A stretch of DNA of 64,000 nucleotides from a virus. Below the pieces are notes generated by a model that saw only the letters and a list, made by a program, of their open reading frames with translations, was not told the origin of the DNA and searched no databases. The first letter of the stretch is position 1. Every line of letters begins with the position of its first letter. Positions 18,873-25,674 of this stretch are shown here, one piece after another. The translations under genes were made by a program, and so were the position numbers. The stretch spans positions 28,924 through 92,923 of the IMG/VR virus record IMGVR_UViG_3300031236_000003; one strand, given 5' to 3'.

Positions 18873-19034
18873 ATGATCTTGATTATTCTCCTGCTCTTGA
18901 TCTTCGTGATTCCATTCGGCGGCAACTATTGGAACAACGGAGCGTACCGCAGCGCCGGCTTCGGTTTCGGCGGAATCCTGCTGGTCATCCTGGTACTGTT
19001 GCTGCTCACGCACTCGACATATATCCGACTTTAA
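18873..19034 (+). CDS. Small hydrophobic protein, DUF3309-like
   Basis: 53 residues from ATG with TTGAGG upstream. Hydrophobic segments at residues 1-14 and 34-47 flank a Gly/Tyr/Asn-rich loop (FGGNYWNNGAYRSAGFGFGG). This is the pattern of the DUF3309 family of tiny membrane proteins. Its role in a phage is unknown. It is the first gene after the tRNA. Confidence 0.6.
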   Translation: MILIILLLLIFVIPFGGNYWNNGAYRSAGFGFGGILLVILVLLLLTHSTYIRL

Positions 19035-19125
19035 TAATTCATTTGCCTGCAACCGTCTGGCGAGATTACGATGATAGGCGAGCGTTAATCGCCCCCAACC
19101 CAGCAAAGAAAAAGAGGAAATCTCC

Positions 19126-19806
19126 ATGCCTGACGAAACCGTTGCAAGCACCCCCGCCGAGCCCGCCACCCCAGTAACCCCGGTCGCTCCCGTTTCTCCT
19201 ATTGCGCCTGTTCCGGTTGAAGCCGTGACCGCAGAACCCGGATTTTTCCCGGCCCCTGGCATCTTCAATGCCCCCGTCGCCGTGACTATGAGCGCGGCCG
19301 GCCCCGAAGTGGCCATCAACTACACGACCGACGGCACGGAACCCACCACGAGTTCGCCCGGCTACACCGGCCCGTTTGTTCTCGGTACGACCACGACCGT
19401 GAAGGCAATTGCGACGGCTCCGGATCACCTGCCCAGCCCTGTCGTCTCGGCACAGTACGCGGTGAGCGTGATCCAGTCGGCACCCGCGCCAGCGGCAAAC
19501 ACCACGACCGCAGAGAAGATCGGCAACGAAGTGGCAGCGGGCGTACAGCGCGCGGAAGTGATGGCCAGCGGCGCTCTGGATGCTACGGGCGCGTTTGCGC
19601 AGACGGTTGAGACGGAAGTGGTCAACGCGAAGGCAGCGCTGGCGCATCTGGAGACCAGTTCTAACGCTGGTGCGGCCGGGACGATAGTCCAGATCGCGAT
19701 CAGCCGCTTCGCTGGCGTGATCGCAACGCTGGAGGCTGCACTCGGCATTCATCGGGCGACGACTGCACCTCCGCCGCCTCCGCCGGCCACGACCGAAACG
19801 AAATAA
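19126..19806 (+). CDS. Chitobiase/HEX C-terminal-type domain protein
   Basis: 226 residues with an AGAGGAAATCTCC leader. A Pro/Val/Ala-rich N-terminus (1-35) precedes a beta-sandwich resembling the chitobiase/beta-hexosaminidase C-terminal domain (residues about 38-112; signature YTTDGTEPTTSSPGYTGPF). A helical Ala-rich region (125-210) and a poly-proline tail follow. Three copies of the same domain type sit at the end of the glycoside hydrolase at 50808-54518, so it may decorate the virion or cell surface. The helical part resembles the protein at 20346. A terminator follows. Confidence 0.65.
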   Translation: MPDETVASTPAEPATPVTPVAPVSPIAPVPVEAVTAEPGFFPAPGIFNAPVAVTMSAAGPEVAINYTTDGTEPTTSSPGYTGPFVLGTTTTVKAIATAPDHLPSPVVSAQYAVSVIQSAPAPAANTTTAEKIGNEVAAGVQRAEVMASGALDATGAFAQTVETEVVNAKAALAHLETSSNAGAAGTIVQIAISRFAGVIATLEAALGIHRATTAPPPPPPATTETK

Positions 19807-19830
19807 GTTTTCCATGGGGAGTTTGGACAC

Positions 19831-19862
19831 GGCTCGGGACTTCGGTTCCGGGCCGCTTTTTT
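19831..19862 (+). terminator. Rho-independent terminator with TTCG loop
   Basis: GGCTCGGGAC pairs with GTTCCGGGCC, allowing G-U pairs, around a TTCG tetraloop, followed by GCTTTTTT. It lies just after the stop at 19806 and immediately upstream of the next promoter. Confidence 0.75.
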
Positions 19863-19863
19863 G

Positions 19864-19899
19864 TTGACGCGGGATGCTGCAAGCGTGATACTGGAAAAA
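19864..19899 (+). promoter_or_regulatory. Promoter with operator in spacer; leaderless start
   Basis: -35 TTGACG (19864-19869), a 17-nt spacer containing CTGCAAGCGT (19877-19886), and -10 GATACT (19887-19892). The predicted transcription start falls on the A of the ATG at 19899, so the mRNA would have no leader. A protein bound to the element would block RNA polymerase. Confidence 0.65.
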
Positions 19900-20336
19900 T
19901 GAAGAAGCGCGCGGGACTTGAACAAGGGCTACCGTTCATGCTTGGGACGGATGAGATTCCACCGCCGTTGCGCCGTCCGTGGCAAATGTGGAGTACCAGC
20001 AGCGACCCTTATCAGAATGGTTTGATTCAATTCGAGTTCACGGAAGAAGGTCTCGCGGTTGGATGGTTTCCAGATGCGAAGCAACTCATTCCGTGGCACG
20101 AATTGGCATGGGGGGCCGGGACTAAATCTCCCGATCTAAACGGCGAAGTGGAATGGGTCAGAGAGCAAGCCCAGGCGGAAGGCTATCGACTCGCCAAGAA
20201 GCAGTTTATCGAAGACATGCGCGGCAAGGTCACAAAGATAGGCTTGATGTTGATCGAAACCGACAATCCATTCCTCGCGAAGTACGCGGAAAAACTCAAG
20301 GAACTAATTGTAGAGACCGAAGCCTCCCTGGTTTGA
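19899..20336 (+). CDS. Hypothetical protein, probably from leaderless mRNA
   Basis: 145 residues. Transcription is predicted to start at the initiation codon. The protein has an aromatic N-terminal half and a charged helical C-terminal half (residues about 90-140). It has no membrane segment and no recognised DNA-binding motif. Position directly behind an operator-controlled promoter suggests an early or lysogeny-related role, which is inference. Confidence 0.6.
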   Translation: MKKRAGLEQGLPFMLGTDEIPPPLRRPWQMWSTSSDPYQNGLIQFEFTEEGLAVGWFPDAKQLIPWHELAWGAGTKSPDLNGEVEWVREQAQAEGYRLAKKQFIEDMRGKVTKIGLMLIETDNPFLAKYAEKLKELIVETEASLV

Positions 20337-20345
20337 AAGGAATCC

Positions 20346-20615
20346 ATGACCACCCCAACAGCAGCATCGATCGCCGCCGAAGTCCAGTCCGAAGTAGAGC
20401 AAGCCCTCGCGGCCCAACAGCAGCCGTCGGCAAGCGGCGACACCCTGGCAACCCAGGTCGAAGCGGAGACGGCAAGCATCCAAGCGGCGCTGGCCCTGCT
20501 CAAGACGAGTTCCAACGTCTTCGCGCCGGAGACGATTGACGCGCGGGTTGCGTCAGCGCTGGAGTTGCATGTTGGGAATCTTGCGGCGGCGACTGCGGCT
20601 TATCGGGAGGGGTAG
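20346..20615 (+). CDS. Small helical Ala/Gln/Ser-rich protein
   Basis: 89 residues with GAAAGGAATCC before the ATG. The protein is a helical repeat-poor sequence. Residues about 40-80 (EAETASIQAALALLKTSSN, then APETIDARVASALE) resemble the helical part of the protein at 19126, with ALAxLxTSSNxxAxxTI in common. The two are probably paralogous domains. Function unknown. Confidence 0.55.
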   Translation: MTTPTAASIAAEVQSEVEQALAAQQQPSASGDTLATQVEAETASIQAALALLKTSSNVFAPETIDARVASALELHVGNLAAATAAYREG

Positions 20616-20637
20616 CGTGCGAAGGAGGCAGGGGACA

Positions 20638-20763
20638 ATGATTCATCGTTATCGGCGGGGGCATAGTTCTCCTCCTTGGTGGATTTGGGCGTTTCCAGTA
20701 TCCGGCCTCTTGATGTGGGTTTGGGCCATCGTGATTGTTGTGACTGGGGAATCACCTTTTTGA
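20638..20763 (+). CDS. Tiny single-pass membrane protein
   Basis: 41 residues. GGAGG lies upstream at good spacing. A basic N-terminus (MIHRYRRG) is followed by one tryptophan-rich transmembrane segment (residues about 13-36). It could be a small membrane effector made on induction. No family is recognised. Confidence 0.5.
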   Translation: MIHRYRRGHSSPPWWIWAFPVSGLLMWVWAIVIVVTGESPF

Positions 20764-20915
20764 CTTCCGCGAAAGCGGAATGCGCGGGTGTGCATTGGCC
20801 AGTACACCACCCAACGGAACATGCCTGATTAGTTTGGCGACCCTGTCGCAGAACACCGCGCTATTGTAGAATGCCCCGGTAGAACCCGGCCCGCGCATAA
20901 TTTGAGAGGAGGCGA
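20764..20915 (+). other. Intergenic region with GNRA hairpin
   Basis: 152 bases without a plausible gene. TTCCGC-GAAA-GCGGAA (20765-20780) forms a perfect stem with a GNRA loop but has no T-tract. GAGAGGAGGCGA at the end is the ribosome binding site of the next gene. A TAGAAT near 20868 lacks a convincing -35 partner. Confidence 0.4.
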
Positions 20916-21233
20916 ATGAGACACGCGAGCGAGCGGATGGCGAATGCGGTACCGGGTGAAGCTCCTACGGATGAACTGTGGTGGTGGGGTTCGCAGTTGA
21001 CCGGGGCAAAGCCAGTTGTGTACCGGGGGCGGAACCAGGAGAATCGCACTGGATACGGTCGCTGGAGATGCGAGTACCGTTCTCACGTGAAGTCGTTCGA
21101 CACATGGCATGAAGCGATTGGGGAAGCGTTAAAGAGAGAGGAAGCGAATGGCTCGCACCAAGAATCGCTGGACCTATGCGGCTTATCGATCTGGAGGGAA
21201 GTAGATGCGTCTCTGGCTAGACGACATTCGTGA
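20916..21233 (+). CDS. Hypothetical protein, C-terminus overlaps next two genes
   Basis: Up to 105 residues with a strong GAGAGGAGGCGA ribosome binding site. The first 78 residues look like a normal small protein (DELWWWGSQLTGAKP, YGRWRCEYRSHVKSFDTWHEA). The last part overlaps a microprotein gene (21148) and the cREC gene (21205) in another frame and is probably readthrough sequence with little constraint. Confidence 0.5.
   Translation: MRHASERMANAVPGEAPTDELWWWGSQLTGAKPVVYRGRNQENRTGYGRWRCEYRSHVKSFDTWHEAIGEALKREEANGSHQESLDLCGLSIWREVDASLARRHS
21148..21204 (+). CDS. Microprotein MARTKNRWTY (18 residues)
   Basis: GAGAGGAAGCGA precedes the ATG, and the TAG at 21202 touches the ATG of the cREC gene. 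The product begins MARTKNRWTY, nearly identical to the start of a second microprotein at 21809 (MARTKTRWTY), which is the main reason to believe it. It is basic and may bind nucleic acid. The two copies flank a two-gene unit. Confidence 0.45.
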   Translation: MARTKNRWTYAAYRSGGK

Positions 21234-21519
21234 ACCGTGGAAACACGGGTTTATCGCTTGCGAGTGGGCGAAGACCGCCGACGAAGCTATTCGACGATTG
21301 GCCACAGGCGAGGTCACGTTCGCTTCACTCGACCACGACTTGACAATGGATGACACGCTTGGTACTCCAAAGGGAGAAAAGACCGGGTACGACGTAGTTT
21401 GCTGGATGGAAGAGAACAACGTGTGGCCAGCGGAAGGCGTTGTAGTCCACTCAATGAATCCAGTTGGTCGGGCAAGGATGCATTCGGTAATTGACCGCCA
21501 TTATAAGGGAGCAAAGTAG
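21205..21519 (+). CDS. cREC (cyclic-phosphate-processing receiver) domain protein
   Basis: 104 residues with the pattern of the cREC receiver-like family: MRLWLDDIREP, then W(A)KTADEAIRRL, SLDHDL with conserved acidic residues, a GYDVV helix, and VVVHSMNPVGRARM. This family was described computationally in prokaryotic conflict systems and predicted to act on cyclic-phosphate ends or nucleotides. In a phage it could counter nucleotide-based immunity or RNA repair. Fold assignment is good; function is inferred. Confidence 0.7.
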   Translation: MRLWLDDIREPWKHGFIACEWAKTADEAIRRLATGEVTFASLDHDLTMDDTLGTPKGEKTGYDVVCWMEENNVWPAEGVVVHSMNPVGRARMHSVIDRHYKGAK

Positions 21520-21822
21520 ATGAAATCCCACTTGCTGATAGCGGCGGTAGTCATAGGGCATTTCGGCCCCATCGGCGAGTGGTTCCCGAAGTCAACCGTT
21601 ATCCTGGAGATTAGGTCCTGCGAGGGAGGACTTGAGAGCATCTATTCCGACAAAGACCTTACGATGGCCATGGCCAACCCATTTTTCGTAGGCCAGAACG
21701 GCGACTACTTCTATTTCTCTTCTGATGCGCGAGACAACATTCGCGTGACCGTGGACGGAAAATACCGCGGCACAATCGAAAACTGCCCGTACGAAAAGAT
21801 GGAGCGTCATGGCAAGAACTAA
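21520..21822 (+). CDS. Exported small beta-sandwich protein
   Basis: 100 residues with a hydrophobic N-terminus (MKSHLLIAAVVIGHF) that may be a signal peptide. The body contains IYSDKDLTMAMANPF, then GDYFYFSSDARDNIRVTV. The same IYSD...L...NP...G...Y.V order occurs near the N-terminus of the tailspike at 45221 (IYSDPALTLPLSQPYG), indicating a shared small beta domain. It starts one base after the cREC stop, in the same unit. Confidence 0.55.
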   Translation: MKSHLLIAAVVIGHFGPIGEWFPKSTVILEIRSCEGGLESIYSDKDLTMAMANPFFVGQNGDYFYFSSDARDNIRVTVDGKYRGTIENCPYEKMERHGKN

Positions 21823-21895
21823 GACGAGATGGACCTACAAGCGCGGAGTCAAGACCCGGAAGAAGAAGGTCCGCCGGCTGCCGCCTCGCCGGTAG
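21809..21895 (+). CDS. Microprotein MARTKTRWTY, Lys/Arg-rich tail
   Basis: 28 residues overlapping the end of the previous gene by 14 bases (ATG at 21809). MARTKTRWTY matches the microprotein at 21148, after which the tail is strongly basic (KTRKKKVRRLPPRR). It overlaps the 3' end of the convergent regulator gene by 47 bases. A nucleic-acid-binding peptide is plausible. Confidence 0.45.
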   Translation: MARTKTRWTYKRGVKTRKKKVRRLPPRR

Positions 21896-22931
21896 CCTTG
21901 CTCCGATTCTTGCTTCCCAGCGGCCGCCCGAGTTTCTTCGGAGCCTTAGCCGCCTGATCCGCACGATACTTGTCCCACCGTTCGCGCGCCCTCCGCTTGA
22001 ACATCGCCGTTTGTTTCGCGCGCCACTCTGGATCTCGCCACAATTTTCTGAGATGCGCTCCTTTCGGTCCTCGGTGGCGCTGCTTTGGTCCCGGCGTCAT
22101 GCGCCCGGCGGCAATATCTCGCATCTCCTCGAATAGTTCGCGTATCTTCTTGCTGGCGTCGCTCATCTTCGCTCTGGGAGAGGTCTCGATGGTCTTGATG
22201 CAGTCCGCAATCGTCTCGGCATCCTTGTACGCTTTCCAAAACTCGGCTGATAGCATTGTGCGCCGCGGCTCCGGCATGACGACGATCTGCTTGATGAGTT
22301 CTTCGAGTTCCTGACTATAGGATTTCTTGATGACAGACTTCGGAAACTCGCACCGCATATTCACCATCAGCACCATCAGCGCCTGGCGATCGGTGCGCGT
22401 GGGCGACCGCAGCCGGTTCTGCGCGTGGACAAACGCTCGGTAGCCGGCCAAGCTCAGGAGCTCGCCGAACACCTCGTCTGAATAGATTGGGATTTCGTAG
22501 TAGAGGCACAGGTCGCGAATCTCGTCGATTTTCATGCCGAGGAATTCGGCCAGTTCGGGTAATGGCAGCAGAGGCCGCTTGCGGAGCGGCGCAAGCATCG
22601 TTCGCAGCCAGTTGAGTGCATCCGGGGATGGTCGGGCCACGACAGTCTCATGCAGTGCCTGGGACGGGCGCATGACGCGCAGGTAGCCGTTTTGGATCAG
22701 GGTCTCGATGCGTTGCCAGCGAACGTTGCCGAGTTCTACGGCCAGTTGCTTGACCGTGATCTGGTCACTCGCCGGGACCGGACTCTTTCGCACCAGCAGC
22801 CCCGGCAGCTCGTTCTCGGGCGTATTTGTGTCGAAGCTTCGCAATGTCTGAGAAATAGGTAGGCGATTGATTTCGTTTGGTTGCATTGCCACCGATCCGC
22901 CCGATTTCTGGAAAAAATTCCTCATCATCAA
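21849..22931 (-). CDS. Putative DNA-binding regulator with AT-hook-like tail
   Basis: 360 residues if started at 22931. It overlaps the 78-residue gene upstream by 167 bases; a GTG start at 22793 would reduce this to 29. Residues about 58-85 (ITVKQLAVELGNVRWQRIETL) look like a helix-turn-helix, and 112-140 may be a second helical bundle. The C-terminus is highly basic and ends with GRPLGSKNRSK, an AT-hook-like motif. It faces the recombination/replication operon across a perfect palindrome, the classic place for a lysogeny regulator, so it is a candidate for the protein that binds CTGCAAGCGT. That link is inference. Confidence 0.65.
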   Translation of the reverse strand: MMMRNFFQKSGGSVAMQPNEINRLPISQTLRSFDTNTPENELPGLLVRKSPVPASDQITVKQLAVELGNVRWQRIETLIQNGYLRVMRPSQALHETVVARPSPDALNWLRTMLAPLRKRPLLPLPELAEFLGMKIDEIRDLCLYYEIPIYSDEVFGELLSLAGYRAFVHAQNRLRSPTRTDRQALMVLMVNMRCEFPKSVIKKSYSQELEELIKQIVVMPEPRRTMLSAEFWKAYKDAETIADCIKTIETSPRAKMSDASKKIRELFEEMRDIAAGRMTPGPKQRHRGPKGAHLRKLWRDPEWRAKQTAMFKRRARERWDKYRADQAAKAPKKLGRPLGSKNRSKATGEAAAGGPSSSGS

Positions 22932-23001
22932 TCGGAATCAACATCTTCTCCCGCTGTTTCTTGGCTGGCTTCGGTGATTCGGTCTTCTCGCTAGTAGCCA
23001 T
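22765..23001 (-). CDS. Small KGG-motif-like protein, leaderless
   Basis: 78 residues. The minus-strand promoter (-35 TTGCAG, 17 nt, -10 TAAAAT) puts the predicted transcription start on this ATG. A Lys/Pro-rich N-terminus is followed by EIGRIGGNATKRNQSPTYFS, which resembles the KGG stress-protein repeat, then a basic helical tail. Its end overlaps the regulator gene in another frame. It may be the first gene of the leftward regulatory operon. Confidence 0.5.
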   Translation of the reverse strand: MATSEKTESPKPAKKQREKMLIPIDDEEFFPEIGRIGGNATKRNQSPTYFSDIAKLRHKYARERAAGAAGAKESGPGE

Positions 23002-23007
23002 GGGCGG

Positions 23008-23079
23008 ATTTTACCGCTTTGATGAAGATTCTGCAAGCGTTAAATAACGCTTGCAGAAGGTGGGCAACAGTGATAACGT
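23008..23079. promoter_or_regulatory. Divergent promoters sharing a perfect 30-bp palindrome
   Basis: The palindrome TTCTGCAAGCGTTA-AA-TAACGCTTGCAGAA spans 23029-23058. Rightward promoter: TTGCAG 23051-23056, 17 nt, TAACGT 23074-23079. Leftward promoter: TTGCAG on the complement of 23031-23036, 17 nt, TAAAAT on the complement of 23008-23013. Both -35 boxes lie inside the palindrome, so one bound dimer would cover both. This has the architecture of an immunity or early switch. Confidence 0.75.
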
Positions 23080-23116
23080 TTGGAGTGTCGGAACTAGACA
23101 TTGAAAGGAAAGCTAA

Positions 23117-24079
23117 ATGGCCGCAGAACTTGCCGTAGTCCAGACCTCCCCGCAACTCACCAGACCTGAAACCTTTGCGCCGCGAACCATTGCGGAGGCG
23201 ATGGAGTTCGCCAAGATGTTGATCGAGTCCGGCTTCCTCCCGAAAGCGTATGTCGGGAAACCGCCGTCGGCAATAGTCGTCGCGCTTCAGCTAGGGCTTG
23301 AGCTGAATCTTCAGCCAATGCAGGCTCTCCAGTCAATTGCCCTTATCAATAACACCCCCGCTGTTTTTGGAGACACAGCCCTCGCGCTTATTAAGGCGCA
23401 CCCCGCCTTCGAGTATGTTCGCGAAACCATAGACGAAGCCAGCATGACGGCGACGTGCGAAGTCAAACGGCGCGGCGAACCTACCGTGATACGCACCTTC
23501 TCTCAGAAGGATGCGGCGACTGCCGGGCTGTGGGGAAAGGCTGGACCCTGGACAAATTATCCGAAGCGAATGCTTCAGATGCGCGCGCGCGGCTTCGCTA
23601 TTCGCGACCAATTCCCTGATGCGCTCAAGGGTATCGTGACCGCAGAGGAAGCGCAGGACTATCCCGGCCAGACCGTCGAGGGTGACCGGCCTACCGAGTC
23701 CGCTCCCGCGCAGACCACCGCGAAGTCAGCAGAAGAACCCACCATCGGCCAACCCGGCGGCAGCGAATTCTTCAAGCTCTACAAGCTCTCCGGATGGACC
23801 AGCGATGACGCGAAAGCATGGCTCCGCGACAATCTCAAGATCGGCCAGCCTCACAACGACAAGAACTCGAAGGACATCCTCGTTGGCGACAAGGATAAGG
23901 CCTTCACCTGGGCGAAGACACATGCCCCGGTTCGTGTTGCGGCACACGAGAAGTTCGCGGCACTCGGCTTCAGCGATGATGAGCGGCGGAAGTTCGTCGA
24001 GGACCGCAAGATCAACTGGGTTGAGATCGACAGAGAGCTTGGCGCGGAGATCGACAAGCGTAACTCCCAAGAGCAGTAA
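23117..24079 (+). CDS. recT: RecT-family single-strand annealing protein
   Basis: 320 residues with GAAAGGAAAGCTAA before the ATG. Residues about 20-175 carry the pattern of phage RecT-type annealing proteins: TIAEAMEFAKMLIESG, GKPPSAIVVALQLGLEL, PMQALQSIALINNTPAVFGD, then TAGLWGKAGPWTNYPKRML and RARGFAIRDQFPDALKG. The C-terminal third, after a Pro/Ala linker, is a charged helical region. RecT proteins anneal complementary strands during phage recombination, usually with an exonuclease; a PD-(D/E)XK nuclease lies at 25671. First gene of the operator-controlled rightward operon. Confidence 0.75.
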   Translation: MAAELAVVQTSPQLTRPETFAPRTIAEAMEFAKMLIESGFLPKAYVGKPPSAIVVALQLGLELNLQPMQALQSIALINNTPAVFGDTALALIKAHPAFEYVRETIDEASMTATCEVKRRGEPTVIRTFSQKDAATAGLWGKAGPWTNYPKRMLQMRARGFAIRDQFPDALKGIVTAEEAQDYPGQTVEGDRPTESAPAQTTAKSAEEPTIGQPGGSEFFKLYKLSGWTSDDAKAWLRDNLKIGQPHNDKNSKDILVGDKDKAFTWAKTHAPVRVAAHEKFAALGFSDDERRKFVEDRKINWVEIDRELGAEIDKRNSQEQ

Positions 24080-24285
24080 TTGAGTTTCCCCTTCGGGGGA
24101 AAATGTGCGGCGGCGACCGGAGCGCACTCCGGTGTTGAAGCGCTAGTGACGCCTATATGCAGCGTGAACCGTTGCTCAGTGTCCATGGCATCTGAGGTTC
24201 CGGTGAAGAAATGGTAGGAAGGCTGGCCTAAGTTTCACGCATGTGAGTCAGCCCGCCGCACAGTAAATTTCAAGGAGAGACGAGA
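24080..24285 (+). other. Non-coding region with two perfect hairpins
   Basis: 206 bases without a plausible gene. TTTCCCC-TTCG-GGGGAAA (24085-24102) and ACCGGAG-CGCA-CTCCGGT (24116-24133) are perfect stems; neither has a T-tract. They could be a processing or attenuation region between recT and the next gene, or part of a structured RNA. No promoter is obvious. AAGGAGAGACGAG is the ribosome binding site of the gene at 24286. Confidence 0.4.
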
Positions 24286-24600
24286 ATGGCGACACCGAAA
24301 GATTTCCCCATCGTTGACGACTACGGCTTGAGTGGAACGTATGTCTATACGACGTGGCTGCGCATTGAGGTTTACAGTAAACTGCTTTTCCGGTTATGCC
24401 ACGGCTACAACGTGACAGGAGATAACAACGTCGATCTCTACCGCGTGAACTCGCATGGCAAGATGGAGCGCTTCGCGTACTTCAATTCTGTCAGTTCCGT
24501 CGAGGAGGTTGATGGTCCTCCCGAACCTGATCCGGTGCCTTCCCCGGCAGCAGTCGAAGCTCCGGAAACCGCAACGAAAAACGACGACTACCCCTTTTAG
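24286..24600 (+). CDS. Small protein with SSB-like C-terminal tip
   Basis: 104 residues. The N-terminal two thirds is a compact, aromatic-rich domain (YVYTTWLRIEVYSKLLFRL). It is followed by an acidic, Pro-rich linker and the terminal sequence NDDYPF, which matches the acidic tip of single-stranded DNA-binding proteins (DDxPF). Next to recT this suggests an ssDNA-binding or SSB-mimicking protein that recruits host repair proteins. The OB fold itself cannot be recognised by eye. Confidence 0.5.
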   Translation: MATPKDFPIVDDYGLSGTYVYTTWLRIEVYSKLLFRLCHGYNVTGDNNVDLYRVNSHGKMERFAYFNSVSSVEEVDGPPEPDPVPSPAAVEAPETATKNDDYPF

Positions 24601-24609
24601 GAGCAATCA

Positions 24610-24945
24610 ATGAAGAACGCCGCAGCAATCCTCGCGCTGGCCCTGGCAATCCCAGCGTTCGCGCAGACCCCTAAGCCCGCAGCCCCGGTGCCAGCAGCCA
24701 AGGCGGCGCCGACCGTCCCAGTCGAGATCAAGGAGCGATTTCACAAGGCGCGCGCCGACGCCGCAGAGTCTCAGTTGCGATTCCAGGCAGCGCAGCAGGA
24801 CGCGCAGGCGAAGTCTCTGGCGTACCAGAAGGAGATCGCGGCCGCGCAGGGCGCTTGCGGCGCGGACTACGCGGTGAATCTGGATAAGTCTGGCGAGTTG
24901 GTGTGCCAGGAGAAGCCGAAGGCTGCGGAGCCGGGGAAGAAGTAA
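24610..24945 (+). CDS. Exported coiled-coil protein
   Basis: 111 residues with AGGAG before the ATG. A classic signal peptide (MKNAAAILALALAIPAFAQ, cleavage expected after AFA) is followed by a Pro/Ala spacer and a helical Gln/Ala/Lys-rich segment (residues about 45-85). Two cysteines (near 77 and 95) could form a disulfide. Probably periplasmic; role unknown. Confidence 0.6.
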   Translation: MKNAAAILALALAIPAFAQTPKPAAPVPAAKAAPTVPVEIKERFHKARADAAESQLRFQAAQQDAQAKSLAYQKEIAAAQGACGADYAVNLDKSGELVCQEKPKAAEPGKK

Positions 24946-24948
24946 GGA

Positions 24949-25161
24949 ATGAGATTCCCCGCTAACTGCCTCATTGTTTCCTTGGCGATGGCCGCTTTTC
25001 CCGGCAATAGGCTGCGGACGAAGCGGAATCGCATGGGGCGGTTGCACTTATACTGGTCGGACGCGCGAGGTCGGTCGTGGGAGTTCTATAAGCGCGGCGC
25101 GTCGAGTCGGACGTATCTTCATAACGCGCTATATGTTGGCGAAATCAAACGGGTCGAGTGA
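24949..25161 (+). CDS. Small basic hypothetical protein
   Basis: 70 residues, with TAAGGA immediately before the ATG (overlapping the upstream stop region). A hydrophobic N-terminus is followed by a basic aromatic middle (RLHLYWSDARGRSWEFYKRG). No family recognised. It belongs to the run of small genes between recT and the nuclease. Confidence 0.5.
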   Translation: MRFPANCLIVSLAMAAFPGNRLRTKRNRMGRLHLYWSDARGRSWEFYKRGASSRTYLHNALYVGEIKRVE

Positions 25162-25176
25162 AGAAAGGAAAGCGGC

Positions 25177-25446
25177 ATGACAGTCACAGACGAAGAACTT
25201 AATGAACTGGAAAAACTCGCGGGAGGGGCCGCCAGTGGAGAATGGTGCCGGGATTGGACCTACAGCGCAATTCGGCATGTGCAGCGCAACTGCGACATTG
25301 AATGCGGAAGGCATTCAAGCGGGGAAGACGACGAATGCCAGTCCTTCGACCGTTACGACGGGCCATACATCGCTTACGCCAACCCTGACCGCATCAGGCG
25401 ATTGATCGCTGACTTACGTGAGGCTAAGGCGCCGGCGAAGAAGTAG
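25177..25446 (+). CDS. Ead/Ea22-like small phage protein
   Basis: 89 residues with GAAAGGAAAGCGGC before the ATG. The ELEKLAGGAASGEW start and the YIAYANPDRIRRLIADLREA end follow the pattern of phage Ead/Ea22-like proteins, which occur in early operons. Four cysteines lie in the middle. Function of the family is poorly known. Confidence 0.55.
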   Translation: MTVTDEELNELEKLAGGAASGEWCRDWTYSAIRHVQRNCDIECGRHSSGEDDECQSFDRYDGPYIAYANPDRIRRLIADLREAKAPAKK

Positions 25447-25464
25447 GGGAAGGAAAGGAAAGCG

Positions 25465-25674
25465 ATGCCTGACGAAAAAGAGTTGCGAGTCCTACTGTAC
25501 CGTGCGGTGCGGGAACTAAACTACATCGAAGAGATGGCGGTCGAGCTAGTAGAAGCGAGACATAGGCCGCTCATCGCTTCCGCCGAAGGCCACGAAATCG
25601 TGGAAGATGGCATGAAGGCTCTCGACGTGAAAGACCTTGGACTTGAAACGCATGAGTATGCGAGGTCGATTTGA
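25465..25674 (+). CDS. Small acidic hypothetical protein
   Basis: 69 residues with GGAAAGGAAAGCG before the ATG. Helical and acidic, with two histidines and no recognised motif. Its stop overlaps the TTG start of the nuclease gene (TTGA), indicating translational coupling. Confidence 0.55.
   Translation: MPDEKELRVLLYRAVRELNYIEEMAVELVEARHRPLIASAEGHEIVEDGMKALDVKDLGLETHEYARSI

Noticed and set aside
19035-19125. Promoter with TTGCCT and TTACGA before the 19126 gene
   Set aside because: Box matches are weak and no operator element is present; not supported as a separate feature.
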